This document shows, piece after piece, positions 7,865-17,173 of a stretch of DNA of 49,077 nt (its first letter is position 1; the number at the start of each line of letters is the position of its first letter). Origin of the DNA: Aquibacillus kalidii (GTDB lineage Bacteria > Bacillota > Bacilli > Bacillales > Amphibacillaceae); contig NZ_JACLZI010000023.1 in NCBI RefSeq assembly GCF_014280935.1, positions 1-49,077 of the forward strand. The letters are read 5' to 3'. Made by a program: the position numbers and the translations under genes. The notes beneath the pieces were generated by a model. The model worked only from the letters and a program-made list of their open reading frames with translations. It had not been told where the DNA came from and ran no database searches.

Positions 7865-8842
7865 GTGTTAGATGTTATCGCCAACTATGTAGAAAATTTC
7901 CACGGTGAAAAAACAAAGATAGATGGACACGATGGATATATTCAGGATAATACGGTTTATTTTGTTTTACCCAAATTGCATGATGAGGTTATTCATTATG
8001 AACAGAAGACGGTTAGTGACTTTTTGATAGATCAAGGTCTTGATAATGTCGTCACACCATTACTCAACTTTCAGGGTCAAATAACCACTCAAGTTAATCA
8101 TACAGAGTATATAGTATGTAGTAGTAATTTAAAACGTGACAATCGAAACATACTTGTAGATGGCCAATTAATGGCAATACTACATAAATCAGGAGCTGAG
8201 TATCCATATGAACCCCAATACTTATCAAGTTATGGAAAATGGAAGGATTTATGGCAAAATAAAATAGATTCCTACGAAGGGATTTATCTAAACAAAATAA
8301 AAGAAAGGCCTGTTACAAAGTACCAAAGATTATTTATTGATACTTTTCCATATATAATAGGACTATCTGAGAATGCACTACAATACTTACAAGAAACGGA
8401 AAGTGAAAGAAGATACCACGAAGGAGATCAAGGTACAATTGTATTTCAACGTTATGCTAACCAGTTGCACAAACCTTATATATGGTCGCATGAGTTAACG
8501 TATGATCATCCGGTGAGAGATATTGCTGAATATCTACGTCCGCGCTTATTAGACAGTGACTCTAGAGTAGATGAATTGAATACCTTTTTTACGGAATATG
8601 AAAAGGTGAGGCCACTTTCTATATTTGGTTGGCGTTTGTTATATGCAAGGCTTCTATTTCCTGTTCATTTATTCGATTTGATGGAAAAGGGATTATCTTC
8701 AACTGATACAAATGAAGAGATGTATCGTAAATATAAACAAATTTTAGAGGAACAGCAGAATTATGAAAAAAACGTTCGACATCTATTTTCTAATATAGGG
8801 ATCGATGCCAATAAATTAGAGATTCCTGAACTTGATTGGTAA
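7865..8842 (+). CDS. yutH: YutH-like spore coat-associated kinase-fold protein
   Basis: 325-residue protein resembling B. subtilis YutH, a CotS-family protein with a degenerate aminoglycoside-kinase fold linked to the spore coat. Segments such as YQRLFIDTFPYIIGLSENALQYL and the Brenner-like HELTYDHPVRDIAEYLRP are visible. Canonical kinase catalytic residues are not obvious, so activity is doubtful. GTG 7865 follows AGGGGAGAT; the overlapping ATG two bases earlier runs straight into a stop. It lies upstream of the threonine operon but is separated from it by a terminator. A sporulation promoter was not identified with confidence in the 208-base gap to yutG. Confidence 0.8.
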   Translation: MLDVIANYVENFHGEKTKIDGHDGYIQDNTVYFVLPKLHDEVIHYEQKTVSDFLIDQGLDNVVTPLLNFQGQITTQVNHTEYIVCSSNLKRDNRNILVDGQLMAILHKSGAEYPYEPQYLSSYGKWKDLWQNKIDSYEGIYLNKIKERPVTKYQRLFIDTFPYIIGLSENALQYLQETESERRYHEGDQGTIVFQRYANQLHKPYIWSHELTYDHPVRDIAEYLRPRLLDSDSRVDELNTFFTEYEKVRPLSIFGWRLLYARLLFPVHLFDLMEKGLSSTDTNEEMYRKYKQILEEQQNYEKNVRHLFSNIGIDANKLEIPELDW

Positions 8843-8859
8843 GGTACAAAATTGACTAA

Positions 8860-8910
8860 GAAAAACTGTAGACATTTGCGTGTTCTGATGTCTACAGTTT
8901 TTCTTTTTTC
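8860..8910 (+). terminator. Terminator after yutH
   Basis: A 16-bp stem (GAAAAACTGTAGACAT with ATGTCTACAGTTTTTC) with a 12-base loop is followed by TTTTTTC. It separates yutH from hom. Confidence 0.85.
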
Positions 8911-8959
8911 TGTGTTATTTCCGTTTCAGATAGATTATACTAGTTGTTAAGTTGCTTGT

Positions 8960-9016
8960 ACTTTTCAGAATTTTGGGCAAATGATCCTTGATAAACCATA
9001 TATGGAGCGGTATAAT
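8960..9016 (+). promoter_or_regulatory. Promoter of hom-thrC-thrB with CodY-like box
   Basis: TTGATA (8988-8993), a 17-base spacer and TATAAT (9011-9016) form a near-consensus vegetative promoter 57 bases before hom. ACTTTTCAGAATTTT (8960-8974) matches the CodY consensus AATTTTCWGAAAATT in 12 of 15 positions and lies just upstream of the -35. The promoter call is strong. CodY control is tentative because such AT-rich motifs recur by chance. Confidence 0.65.
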
Positions 9017-9072
9017 GTCCACTATAGATAAACATATGTACTCTTTAAACATACAGAGGGAGGCGGCCTAGC

Positions 9073-10365
9073 TTGAAAGAAATAAACGTAGGATTGTGCG
9101 GTCTTGGTACGGTAGGAACTGGCGTAGTAAAAATACTGCAAGATCACGGAAACGAGATAAAATATAAGGTAGGTAGTGAGATTACTGTAAAAAAGGTCCT
9201 TGTCCACGATATAAATAAAAAGAGAGACGTGGTAATTGATCCAGAATGGTTAACTACAGATCCTAAAGAACTAGTTGATAACCCAGAAATTGATGTCATT
9301 ATTGAAGTGATGGGTGGTATCGAGGATACTAACTTACTCATGGAAAGAGCATTAAAAAACAAAAAACACATTGTTACGGCAAACAAAGATTTAATGGCAG
9401 TCCATGGCCAACAATTACTTAAGTTAGCAAAGGCAAATAATTGTGATATTTTTTATGATGCTAGTGTAGCTGGAGGTATCCCTATTTTGCGTTCGCTATC
9501 GGATGGTCTTGCCTCGGATAAAATTCAGAAAATTATGGGAATCGTGAATGGAACAACTAACTATATATTAACGAAAATGACAGATGATCAATTAGATTTT
9601 GATCCTGTTCTAAAAGAAGCACAAAGTTTAGGTTTTGCAGAATCAGATCCAACTTCGGACGTAGGTGGTTTGGATGCTGCAAGAAAAATGACTTTACTAG
9701 CGAATTTAGCCTTTAAAATGGAAATAAGTTTAGATGATGTAGATATCTCAGGAATTACCGATATTTCACAAGAAGATATTGCCTTTGCAACGAGCTTAGG
9801 TTATACAATTAAGCTGATAGGTATTGCATCTATACAAGATGGTAAAGTAGAGGTAAGTGTAGAGCCAACTCTTTTACCTCAAGACCATCCACTTGCAATG
9901 GTTAAGAATGAGTTTAATGCGGTTTATGTGTACGGTGAAGCAGTTGGTGAAACGATGTTTTACGGCCCTGGTGCTGGTAGTTTACCAACTGCAACTGCAG
10001 TTGTTTCTGATCTGATGGAGGTAATTAAAAACATTAATTTAGGTATAAGTGGGAATGAATATGTTACGCCACAGTTTGAAACACAACTAAAAACAAACAA
10101 TGAAATTTTCACAAAGTACTTTGTTAGAATGGAAGTTGATGATGAAGCTGGTACTTTCCAGAAGATCACTAATATTTTTTCAGATGAAAAGGTTAGTTTT
10201 GCTAAGATCTTACAGCTTCCAGGTAGTAAAAAAGAAACCGCCGAGATCGTAATGGTTACACACCAAATTAGTAAGCAACAATTGATAAATAGTCTTGAAA
10301 ACTTAAAAGGCTTATCTGTCGTTAATAGAATTATTAGCTACTATAGAGTAGATGGGGAGGAATAG
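9073..10365 (+). CDS. hom: Homoserine dehydrogenase
   Basis: Reduces aspartate semialdehyde to homoserine, the branch point to threonine and methionine. The NAD(P)-binding motif GLCGLGTVGTG lies at residues 7-17. The signature with the catalytic Lys region is VTANKDLMAVHG, and the GIVNGTTNYILTKM and ESDPTSDVGGLDAARK substrate segments follow. A C-terminal ACT domain (about 350-425) begins YFVRMEVDDEAGTFQK and is the usual site of threonine feedback. At 430 residues it has normal length. The TTG start at 9073 follows GAGGGAGG. It is the first gene of hom-thrC-thrB. Confidence 0.96.
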   Translation: MKEINVGLCGLGTVGTGVVKILQDHGNEIKYKVGSEITVKKVLVHDINKKRDVVIDPEWLTTDPKELVDNPEIDVIIEVMGGIEDTNLLMERALKNKKHIVTANKDLMAVHGQQLLKLAKANNCDIFYDASVAGGIPILRSLSDGLASDKIQKIMGIVNGTTNYILTKMTDDQLDFDPVLKEAQSLGFAESDPTSDVGGLDAARKMTLLANLAFKMEISLDDVDISGITDISQEDIAFATSLGYTIKLIGIASIQDGKVEVSVEPTLLPQDHPLAMVKNEFNAVYVYGEAVGETMFYGPGAGSLPTATAVVSDLMEVIKNINLGISGNEYVTPQFETQLKTNNEIFTKYFVRMEVDDEAGTFQKITNIFSDEKVSFAKILQLPGSKKETAEIVMVTHQISKQQLINSLENLKGLSVVNRIISYYRVDGEE

Positions 10366-10368
10366 AAA

Positions 10369-11430
10369 ATGTCATATCAGGGATTATTGCATCAATACAA
10401 AGAACATTTACCAGTAAATGAAAATACTCCTAAGTTAAGCTTACAGGAAGGTAACACACCATTAATTAAACTAGAGAAGCTTTCCGAATTGCACGGAATC
10501 AATGCCTATGCCAAGGTCGAAGGGGCAAATCCTACGGGTTCGTTTAAAGATCGAGGAATGGTGATGGCAATGGCTAAAGCTATTGAAGATGGTGCTAAAG
10601 CTGTTATTTGTGCATCAACAGGTAATACCTCGGCTTCTGCTGCAGCATTTGCAGCGCGTGCAGGACTTAAGTGTATCGTCGTTATTCCAGAGGGTAAAAT
10701 TGCTCAAGGTAAATTAGCACAAGCTGTTATGTATGGAGCTGAAATTTTCTCGATAAAAGGTAATTTTGATGATGCGCTCAAGATTGTTCGGAAATTAGGA
10801 GAAACAGGTGCTGTTGCGCTTGTGAATTCTGTAAATCCATACCGAATTGAGGGACAAAAAACGGCTGCATTCGAAGTATGTGATGTTTTAGGGAAAGCAC
10901 CAGAATATTTGTTTATCCCTGTAGGTAATGCTGGGAACATCACGGCATATTGGAAAGGATTTAAAGAGTACCATGAATTAAAACAAACTGGTTTACCAAA
11001 GATGATGGGATTCGAAGCTAGCGGTGCAGCTGCTATCGTTCATGATCGAGTATTTGAAAATCCTGAAACAGTCGGAACAGCGATTAGAATCGGTAACCCT
11101 GCAAGTTGGCAAGGTGCAGTGAGTGCCAGAGATGAATCGAATGGAGCAATCGATGAAATCACAGATGAAGAAATGATTGAAGCATATCAATGGATTGCTG
11201 CTAATGAGGGTATTTTTGCTGAACCTGCTTCTTGTGCATCAGTAGCTGGTTTATTTAAAGCACTTAAACAAAACAAAGTGGAAAAAGGTTCGACTGTTGT
11301 AACAGTTCTTACTGGTAATGGACTTAAAGATCCTAATACAGCTATTGATTATAGTGAAGTAAAACCACGTGTATTACCAAATGATGAAGAAACGGTAATG
11401 CAAGAAATCATGGGTAGTGTAGTGGTATGA
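10369..11430 (+). CDS. thrC: Threonine synthase
   Basis: PLP enzyme converting O-phosphohomoserine to threonine. GSFKDRG places the Schiff-base lysine at Lys60, and the phosphate-binding loop appears as [25 protein letters not shown] is also typical. The 353-residue length fits the short Bacillus class. GGGGAGG precedes ATG 10369, three bases after the hom stop. Its stop overlaps the thrB start in ATGA, so the three genes form one translationally coupled operon. Confidence 0.96.
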   Translation: MSYQGLLHQYKEHLPVNENTPKLSLQEGNTPLIKLEKLSELHGINAYAKVEGANPTGSFKDRGMVMAMAKAIEDGAKAVICASTGNTSASAAAFAARAGLKCIVVIPEGKIAQGKLAQAVMYGAEIFSIKGNFDDALKIVRKLGETGAVALVNSVNPYRIEGQKTAAFEVCDVLGKAPEYLFIPVGNAGNITAYWKGFKEYHELKQTGLPKMMGFEASGAAAIVHDRVFENPETVGTAIRIGNPASWQGAVSARDESNGAIDEITDEEMIEAYQWIAANEGIFAEPASCASVAGLFKALKQNKVEKGSTVVTVLTGNGLKDPNTAIDYSEVKPRVLPNDEETVMQEIMGSVVV

Positions 11431-12332
11431 GTTGGGTAATAAAAGTACCATCCAGTACGTCAAATTTAGGGGCTGGTTTTGATTCTATTGGTTTAGCACT
11501 AAATCTTTTTTTAGAATTAAAAGTCACTAAATCTGAATCATGGGAATTTATCCCTGGTTCGGATTGTCTAAATGATATTCCAACTGGTAAGGATAACTTA
11601 GTTTATCAGATTGCGGAGCAGGTTGCTGTTAAGTTTGATAAAGGTCCTTTATCACCTTGTCGTGTAGAAATGAAGAGCGATATTCCTCTAGCAAGGGGAC
11701 TGGGCAGTAGTGCAACTGCAACCATTGCTGGGATAGAACTAGCAAACGTTCTGTTAGATTTAAATCTATCGCAGGAAGAAAAGTTAGACATTGCAACCAA
11801 TATTGAGGGACATCCAGATAATGTAGCTCCATCGTTAATGGGAGGCTGCGTTATCGGGCATTTCGATTATGAGGTTAATTGGATAAAAGCAAAAGTAGAA
11901 AATGTAACATTTGTTGCGATCATACCTAATTTCGAATTGAAGACGAAAGAAGCAAGAGCAGTTTTACCAAGTACATTTAAGTATCAGGAAGCTGTGCATG
12001 CTAGTAGTATTGCTAATGTAAGTGTAGCGGCTATTTGTCAAGGAGACTGGGAGTTATTAGGGAAAATGATGAAAAAGGATTTATTTCATCAACCTTACCG
12101 TAAATATCTAATTCCTCACTACGAAGAGTTGGAAGCTTATCTAGAGGAATCTGTCTATGGAACGTTCTTAAGTGGAGCAGGGCCTACCATGATCGCAATT
12201 GTTAATAATATTAAGGTAGAAGAACTTTTAAATAAATGGAAAGCTGACTATTCTCAATTCGAATGGTTACCACTTCAGGTTGAAAATGAAGGCTCTATGA
12301 CAATGGAACTAGATGTACCAATAAATAGATAG
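11427..12332 (+). CDS. thrB: Homoserine kinase
   Basis: GHMP kinase phosphorylating homoserine to feed threonine synthase. The N-terminal [18 protein letters not shown] and the ATP-binding [11 protein letters not shown] (residues 87-97) are clear, and the C-terminal [14 protein letters not shown] completes the three GHMP motifs. It has 301 residues. Start ATG 11427 overlaps the thrC stop by four bases. It is the last gene of the operon and is followed by a hairpin. Confidence 0.96.
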   Translation: MSWVIKVPSSTSNLGAGFDSIGLALNLFLELKVTKSESWEFIPGSDCLNDIPTGKDNLVYQIAEQVAVKFDKGPLSPCRVEMKSDIPLARGLGSSATATIAGIELANVLLDLNLSQEEKLDIATNIEGHPDNVAPSLMGGCVIGHFDYEVNWIKAKVENVTFVAIIPNFELKTKEARAVLPSTFKYQEAVHASSIANVSVAAICQGDWELLGKMMKKDLFHQPYRKYLIPHYEELEAYLEESVYGTFLSGAGPTMIAIVNNIKVEELLNKWKADYSQFEWLPLQVENEGSMTMELDVPINR

Positions 12333-12352
12333 TAAGAAATTGTAATGAAGAA

Positions 12353-12390
12353 ATAGCATACCTTTTGAATAGGTATGCTATCTTCATTTA
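12353..12390 (+). terminator. Terminator of the thr operon
   Basis: Stem ATAGCATACC with GGTATGCTAT and a loop of about eight bases, followed by the short tract CTTCATTTA. The stem is good, but the T tract is weak. Confidence 0.65.
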
Positions 12391-12437
12391 TGTCCATTGA
12401 TACCTATTTAGGTTAGGTTTAATTTGATTAATTACCA

Positions 12438-12471
12438 ATAATAAAAAGCTTCTCATAAACGAGAAGCTTTA
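12438..12471 (-). terminator. Terminator of the nfu-like gene
   Basis: A 10-bp stem AAAGCTTCTC/GAGAAGCTTT with a six-base loop. Read on the minus strand it is followed by TTTATTATT. It lies just past the nfu stop. Confidence 0.8.
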
Positions 12472-12488
12472 TCTATATTGGTTAGTTA

Positions 12489-12722
12489 TTAAAATACTTG
12501 TTCGATTTCAGTGATTCCAGGTACTTCAGCCATAAGAGCTCGTTCAATACCAGCTTTAAGCGTGATTGTTGAACTTGGGCAATTACCACATGCTCCCATA
12601 AGACGAAGACGTACAATGCCACTGTCTACATCTACTAATTCTACATCGCCGCCATCACGTAATAAAAATGGACGTAATTTATTCAAAACCTCTTGTACTT
12701 GTTCTGTTTGTTCTTGCATCAT
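12489..12722 (-). CDS. nfuA: NifU C-terminal-domain Fe-S scaffold (YutI/Nfu)
   Basis: A 77-residue stand-alone Nfu domain that carries or delivers Fe-S clusters. The hallmark [10 protein letters not shown] holds Cys45 and Cys48, the CXXC that binds a cluster at a dimer interface. [15 protein letters not shown] is the other conserved block. I start it at ATG 12722, behind GAAAGGAG. A longer frame starting 24 bases upstream would swallow the binding site. It stands opposite thrB and divergent from yuzD, as in B. subtilis. Symbol nfuA is by homology; yutI is the B. subtilis name. Confidence 0.9.
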   Translation of the reverse strand: MMQEQTEQVQEVLNKLRPFLLRDGGDVELVDVDSGIVRLRLMGACGNCPSSTITLKAGIERALMAEVPGITEIEQVF

Positions 12723-12902
12723 CCATCTTCTCCTTTCTAAACACAATTTTATTATAAAGGGTTTGCTTTAAAAAATCTATGATTTAAATCACTATGTTCA
12801 TATGGTACTTTTATTGTATTGTACTGCATATTATTTTATCTTTAAATAGACGTTTTGTAAAATATTAATAATTATAGAAATGAAAAAGATGGAGGTTAAG
12901 TA

Positions 12903-13229
12903 TTGGTTAAAAGGATAAAGTTAACTGTATATGGATCTAAACAAATTTGTGCAAGTTGTGTTGGCGCCCCAAACTCTGTTGATACTTATGAGTGGTTGCA
13001 AGCGGCAATATCACGTAAGTATCAGGATGAAATAATCGATTATCAATACGTAGACATTAATGAACCTCCGGATAGTAAAGAACATATAGAATTTGTAGAG
13101 GAAATCTTGGAGAATGATCTATTTTATCCGATCATTTTAGTGAATAATGACATCGTGGCAGAAGGGATACCTCAACTGAAAAAAATAACCCAAGCATTGG
13201 AAGAAGAGGGGATTTTATTACGAGCATAG
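12903..13229 (+). CDS. yuzD: YuzD-like protein (DUF1462)
   Basis: A 108-residue protein with a thioredoxin-like look. The start VKRIKLTVYGSKQICASCVGAP contains a CXXC close to the first beta strand, and PIILVNNDIVAEGIPQLKKI resembles the cis-Pro end of glutaredoxin folds. The family is widespread in bacilli and of unknown function; a redox or Fe-S-related role is a guess from the CXXC and the nfu neighbour. The TTG start at 12903 has GGAGG about seven bases upstream. Confidence 0.8.
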   Translation: MVKRIKLTVYGSKQICASCVGAPNSVDTYEWLQAAISRKYQDEIIDYQYVDINEPPDSKEHIEFVEEILENDLFYPIILVNNDIVAEGIPQLKKITQALEEEGILLRA

Positions 13230-13311
13230 CCATATCTATTCTTAATTGTAATATGTTAAGATAGGCTTATGACTAGGGGATTCTTCCTTTTTAGATGAAA
13301 AGGAGATTAAC

Positions 13312-13548
13312 ATGTATCCAGTGATAGAATTTTGTATTAATAATTTGGTTAGCGGATCACAAAAAGCAAAAGAGGAACTAGAAAAGGATCCTGACCTTGA
13401 TGTTATAGAATATGGATGTACGAGCTTTTGTGGCATATGTTCACAGTTTTTATTTGCAATAGTTGATGGGGAGCCAATTATGGCCGATACCCCGGATGAG
13501 TTAGTAGATAAAGTATATGATTTCTTAGAGGAGAATGACTTAATCTAA
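13312..13548 (+). CDS. yuzB: YuzB-like protein (DUF1450/UPF0349)
   Basis: A 78-residue protein with the conserved cysteine set FCINNL and [22 protein letters not shown]. The latter reads CX3CX2C and suggests metal or Fe-S binding, which is unproven. AAAAGGAG precedes ATG 13312. It sits between yuzD and dapF. In B. subtilis, as I recall, the NADH dehydrogenase-like yutJ lies between the yuz genes; it is absent here. Confidence 0.85.
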   Translation: MYPVIEFCINNLVSGSQKAKEELEKDPDLDVIEYGCTSFCGICSQFLFAIVDGEPIMADTPDELVDKVYDFLEENDLI

Positions 13549-13580
13549 GAAAAAAAGAAAAGTACAAGTTGGGGGTAACT

Positions 13581-14438
13581 ATGAACATTCCTTTTACGAA
13601 AATGCATGGACTAGGAAATAGCTATATCTTTGTAAACCTATTTGAATTTGAAATAAAGGAAGAAGATCTTGCACCACTTGCTGTTGCAGTAGCCGATAAA
13701 GATACAGGTATAGGCTCGGATGGTCTGATTCTCATTCACCCAACTGAGCAAGCAGATGTAGGGATGCGTATTTTTAATAAAGATGGGTCAGAAGGTAAAA
13801 ATTGTGGCAATGGTCTAAGATGTGTTGCAAAGTATGCTTTTGAGAATAAATTAATAGAGAAACGTATATTTACAATTGAAACGAAGGCTGGAAACGTAAC
13901 AGCCGAAGTTCATGGTGACAACACAAATGTTCATGAAGTAACCGTAGACATGGGTCATCCCATTTTGAATCGTTCTGATATACCTATGAAAGGGCATAAT
14001 GATGATATGGTCGTATCAGAACCATTTGACGTTTTAAATGAAAAACTTTCTGTTACTACTGTTTCAATGGGGAATCCTCATGCTATCTTTTTTGTTGATG
14101 ACATAGAAAATGCTCCTCTAAAACGCTTAGGTTCTGTCATTACTAACGATCATCGATTCCCTGAGGGAGTAAATGTGGAATTTGTTGAGATAATATCAGA
14201 TAGAGAGGTCCATTTTCGTGTATGGGAAAGAGGATCTGGTATAACGCAAGCGTGTGGAACTGGTGCTTGTGCAGCTGTAGTGGCAGCTGTTTTAAATGAT
14301 CATTCTAATAAAGGTCAAGAAGTATGTGTTCACTTAAGTGGTGGAGATTTATTTATTACTTGGGCAGGGGATGGTCATGTATGGATGCGCGGTGCAGCAA
14401 CTACTACGATAACAGGAAAATTTCATTGGCAAGCTTGA
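13581..14438 (+). CDS. dapF: Diaminopimelate epimerase
   Basis: Converts LL- to meso-diaminopimelate for lysine and peptidoglycan. The two catalytic cysteines are Cys75 (in NCGNGLR) and Cys225 (in ACGTGAC). The N-terminal KMHGLGNSYIFVN has the Ser-Tyr variant seen in bacilli instead of Asp-Phe. The 285-residue length is usual. I chose ATG 13581 with GGGGGT just upstream; a TTG 12 bases earlier lies before that site. The gene stands free of other lysine genes. Confidence 0.95.
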   Translation: MNIPFTKMHGLGNSYIFVNLFEFEIKEEDLAPLAVAVADKDTGIGSDGLILIHPTEQADVGMRIFNKDGSEGKNCGNGLRCVAKYAFENKLIEKRIFTIETKAGNVTAEVHGDNTNVHEVTVDMGHPILNRSDIPMKGHNDDMVVSEPFDVLNEKLSVTTVSMGNPHAIFFVDDIENAPLKRLGSVITNDHRFPEGVNVEFVEIISDREVHFRVWERGSGITQACGTGACAAVVAAVLNDHSNKGQEVCVHLSGGDLFITWAGDGHVWMRGAATTTITGKFHWQA

Positions 14439-14502
14439 AGGTTGAACGACTAGTAAAAACTTTGTATACTAGATAAACAAGAAATAATGAGGAGGACTAT
14501 AA

Positions 14503-14862
14503 ATGGTTCTTAATATTACGGACAATGCAAGTCTTCAGATAAAAGAAATGATGAAAGAAGAGAGTCAAGAGAATGTACGTCTTCGTTTCGGAGTTAAAGG
14601 TGGCGGATGTAGCGGTCTTTCTTATTCCCTAGGGTTTGACTACGATGTTAATCAAGAATTAGATATGGTAGAAGAAATTAACGATATCCCTGTTATTATT
14701 TTTAAACAAGATATCCCCGTTATTGAAGGAACAACTATCGATTTCAAACAAAACATGATGGGCGGCGGATTTACGATTGATAATCCAAACGCCATTGTAT
14801 CTTGTGGTTGTGGATCTTCTTTTAAAGCAAAGGAAAGAGAAGGTACACCTGAGAGTTGCTAA
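14503..14862 (+). CDS. yutM: IscA/SufA-type Fe-S carrier (YutM)
   Basis: HesB/IscA-family Fe-S cluster carrier, 119 residues. The three ligand cysteines appear as Cys36 in GGGCSG and Cys101 and Cys103 in SCGCGSSF, the canonical spacing. AGGAGGAC precedes ATG 14503. With the nfu gene 2 kb away it forms a loose Fe-S assembly neighbourhood. Those proteins could supply MoaA, Fnr and other Fe-S enzymes in the window, but that link is inference. Confidence 0.92.
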   Translation: MVLNITDNASLQIKEMMKEESQENVRLRFGVKGGGCSGLSYSLGFDYDVNQELDMVEEINDIPVIIFKQDIPVIEGTTIDFKQNMMGGGFTIDNPNAIVSCGCGSSFKAKEREGTPESC

Positions 14863-14866
14863 TTGT

Positions 14867-14901
14867 AAAGTCCTTGGCTATCTGGCCAGGGACTTTTTTC
14901 T
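14867..14901 (+). terminator. Terminator after yutM
   Basis: Stem AAAGTCCTTGGC with GGCCAGGGACTTT and a short loop, then a T run. It is strong and plus-directed. Confidence 0.85.
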
Positions 14902-14927
14902 AATTAATTTAAACTGTAAAAAAAATA

Positions 14928-14968
14928 CGAGCGCAAAATAAGCCCGACTACTCATCGGGCTTATTTTG
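14928..14968 (-). terminator. Terminator of the MBL hydrolase gene
   Basis: A perfect 13-bp stem AAAATAAGCCCGA/TCGGGCTTATTTT with a seven-base loop. It ends in TTATTTT on either strand and lies directly past the stop of the minus-strand gene. Confidence 0.85.
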
Positions 14969-14970
14969 TA

Positions 14971-15804
14971 TTAGTGAACAAATCGTCCATGCTCCGGTAT
15001 TGCTATGGAATCAAAATCGGTACTCAGTTTGTCTAACTCGTTTGTTAACGTATCGCCAGACATGGGTAAACCATGGCCTGTAATTGCTACGCTTGGTTTC
15101 AATTTGTTGAGCTTCTTTACTGACCTCCAAGCTGCATCCCAATCTGTAGTGAAATATTTCGGTGGACCACTAATTTCTAGTTTTTGGGTCATTACCTTGT
15201 ATAGTGATTCTTGTTTCACTGTTACAAATGCATCACCCGCAACCAATGTTTTATCTTTCTCTCTGAACAAGGAAATATGTCCCTTTGTGTGACCAGGTGT
15301 ATGAATCCATGTCCAGTCTGGTAAAAATGGAACAGAGTTATTTTCAGGTAATGGTTTTACATGTTGTTCAAGGTCAATACTATGATTGGGAAATAACGGT
15401 GAAACTTCCGAGATTAATCCTCCATCAACAGTAGGATCACCTTTAGGATAAGACTGTTTTCCAGTAAGGTAAGGCATTTCCAGGGAATGTGCGTACACTG
15501 GCACATTCCAATAATTTACTAAATCAGTAATGGAACCTACATGATCAAAGTGTCCATGTGTTAATAGGATTGCTTTTGGAGGATTATCGTCACCAAATCG
15601 CTGCTCTGCCTCGTCAATAATTTTTTGTGAGGATCTTGGCATGCCAGCATCTATTAACACCCATTGGTTCGTTTTTGGGTCAGTTATATAAATGACATTT
15701 ACGATTTGAGTTGGCAAATAATAAACACCATCTGATATAGTTTGACCAATCCCACTAGTAATACTTGTTACAGGAATTACTCTATCCTCATATATGTTTT
15801 CCAT
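14971..15804 (-). CDS. Metallo-beta-lactamase fold hydrolase
   Basis: A 277-residue MBL-fold enzyme, probably binding two zinc ions. The signature LTHGHFDHVG supplies His83, His85, Asp87 and His88. HTPGHTKGH, VAGDAFV and TGHGLPM supply the remaining ligands in order. The substrate cannot be read from sequence; glyoxalase II-like or quorum-lactone hydrolase activity are both possible. ATG 15804 has AAGGAGG at ideal spacing. It is a single gene with its own terminator. Confidence 0.85.
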   Translation of the reverse strand: MENIYEDRVIPVTSITSGIGQTISDGVYYLPTQIVNVIYITDPKTNQWVLIDAGMPRSSQKIIDEAEQRFGDDNPPKAILLTHGHFDHVGSITDLVNYWNVPVYAHSLEMPYLTGKQSYPKGDPTVDGGLISEVSPLFPNHSIDLEQHVKPLPENNSVPFLPDWTWIHTPGHTKGHISLFREKDKTLVAGDAFVTVKQESLYKVMTQKLEISGPPKYFTTDWDAAWRSVKKLNKLKPSVAITGHGLPMSGDTLTNELDKLSTDFDSIAIPEHGRFVH

Positions 15805-15886
15805 CTTTTCCTCCTTGGAGATACAAGTTGGGAATGTAAAGATCATTCCTTACTAATTTATCTCTAAGTACTAAAAAATATCCAAA

Positions 15887-15918
15887 TAAAAAAAGAACTG
15901 AGGATTACTCAGCTCTTA
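15887..15918 (-). terminator. Terminator of yumC
   Basis: On the minus strand, stem AAGAGCTGAG with CTCAGTTCTT (one G-U pair), loop TAATC, then TTTTTTT. It lies immediately past the yumC stop. Confidence 0.8.
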
Positions 15919-15925
15919 ATTCGTA

Positions 15926-16912
15926 CTATTCAAACATGCTAGTCGAGTGTTTTGGTTGGACTCTCGCATCGGGATCAAGGTAAGCTTTGGCATTATTAAT
16001 GGCTGTAGGACCTTCACCAAACCCAGATGCAATTAAATTAACCTTCCCAGGATAAGAACAAATATCACCTGCTGCATAGATTCCTTCTAAATTTGTTTCC
16101 ATTTTCGAATTAACTACGATACTGTTTTTATCAATCTCTAAGCCCCAATTTTTAATTGGACCAAGCGAGGAGATAAAGCCATAGTTAACAAGGACTGCGT
16201 CAACATCGATGGTTACTTCGTTTTCCCCTTTAACCTCTTCTAACACTACTTTGTCAATTTGATCTGTTCCGATTAAAGAAGCAGGAACGAAAGGCGTCAT
16301 TACACGTACTTTAGAATTCATTAATTTCTCAACACTGTGCTCATGTGCCCTGAATTTATCTCTTCGGTGTACAAGGGTAACTTCTTTAGCAATAGGTTCC
16401 AACATAAGGGCCCAATCAACAGCAGAATCCCCACCACCGAATAATACCACTTTTTTATCACGGAACTTCTCCATGTTATTGACGAAGTAATGTAGGTTCT
16501 TATTTTCAAATACCTCTGCACCATCTACAGGAAGCTTTCTTGGTTGAAATGCACCATTTCCAGCTGTAATAATTAGTGTTTTTGTATAATGTGTCTCTTC
16601 ATTTGTTGTTAATTTAAAAGATTTATCTTCTAAACGTTCGATTGTTTCAACAGATTGGTTTAAAACGATTGTTGGTTTAAATAAATCTGTTTGTTCTTTC
16701 AAATTATTAACTAACTCTTGAGCACGAATTTTTGGAAATCCAGCTATGTCATATATATATTTCTCTGGATAAAGTGCACTTAATTGCCCACCAATTTGTG
16801 GGAGACTTTCAATTATTTTAACGGAAGCTTGTCGTAAGCCACCGTAAAAAGCAGTAAATAATCCAACGGGTCCAGCCCCGATAATGGTAATATCGTAAAC
16901 GTTATCAGACAT
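15926..16912 (-). CDS. yumC: Ferredoxin/flavodoxin-NADP(+) reductase, thioredoxin reductase type (YumC)
   Basis: FAD enzyme passing electrons between NADPH and ferredoxin or flavodoxin. The FAD motif GAGPVG lies at residues 12-17 and the NADP motif [10 protein letters not shown] near residue 160. The CXXC of true thioredoxin reductases is absent, which marks the ferredoxin reductase branch. The C-terminal [23 protein letters not shown] is diagnostic. It has 328 residues from ATG 16912, with ATTAGGAGG upstream. It is divergent from the NDH-2 gene. Confidence 0.93.
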   Translation of the reverse strand: MSDNVYDITIIGAGPVGLFTAFYGGLRQASVKIIESLPQIGGQLSALYPEKYIYDIAGFPKIRAQELVNNLKEQTDLFKPTIVLNQSVETIERLEDKSFKLTTNEETHYTKTLIITAGNGAFQPRKLPVDGAEVFENKNLHYFVNNMEKFRDKKVVLFGGGDSAVDWALMLEPIAKEVTLVHRRDKFRAHEHSVEKLMNSKVRVMTPFVPASLIGTDQIDKVVLEEVKGENEVTIDVDAVLVNYGFISSLGPIKNWGLEIDKNSIVVNSKMETNLEGIYAAGDICSYPGKVNLIASGFGEGPTAINNAKAYLDPDARVQPKHSTSMFE

Positions 16913-17117
16913 ATGTATAATCCTCCTAATAATCATAAACATAAGATGGTAAATATTTTAACATAGATTGTTTCATAATGGATAGATTATGCACAGTAAG
17001 TTATTTTGAAAATTTAGAATATAACTAAAATTAACAGAAAGCTTGAAAATTTGACACCAAACGACTAAGATAAGCAATAGGTCAAATATTACAAATTTGT
17101 GACAACTATATCGTAGT

Positions 17118-17135
17118 ACGTGAAATTTATCACGA
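17118..17135 (+). promoter_or_regulatory. Rex/Fnr-like operator upstream of NDH-2
   Basis: CGTGAAATTTATCACG at 17119-17134 is a palindrome, CGTGA-N6-TCACG. It fits the Rex core GTGAA-N4-TTCAC with one mismatch and the Fnr core TGTGA-N6-TCACA with two. It lies 39 bases before the start codon. Rex repression of type II NADH dehydrogenase is known in Bacillus and its relatives, so Rex is the favoured ligand. A further TTGTGAC half-site lies at 17097-17103. Confidence 0.5.
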
Positions 17136-17173
17136 TATTTTAAAAATAAATAAAATAAATGGAAGTGATTGAA

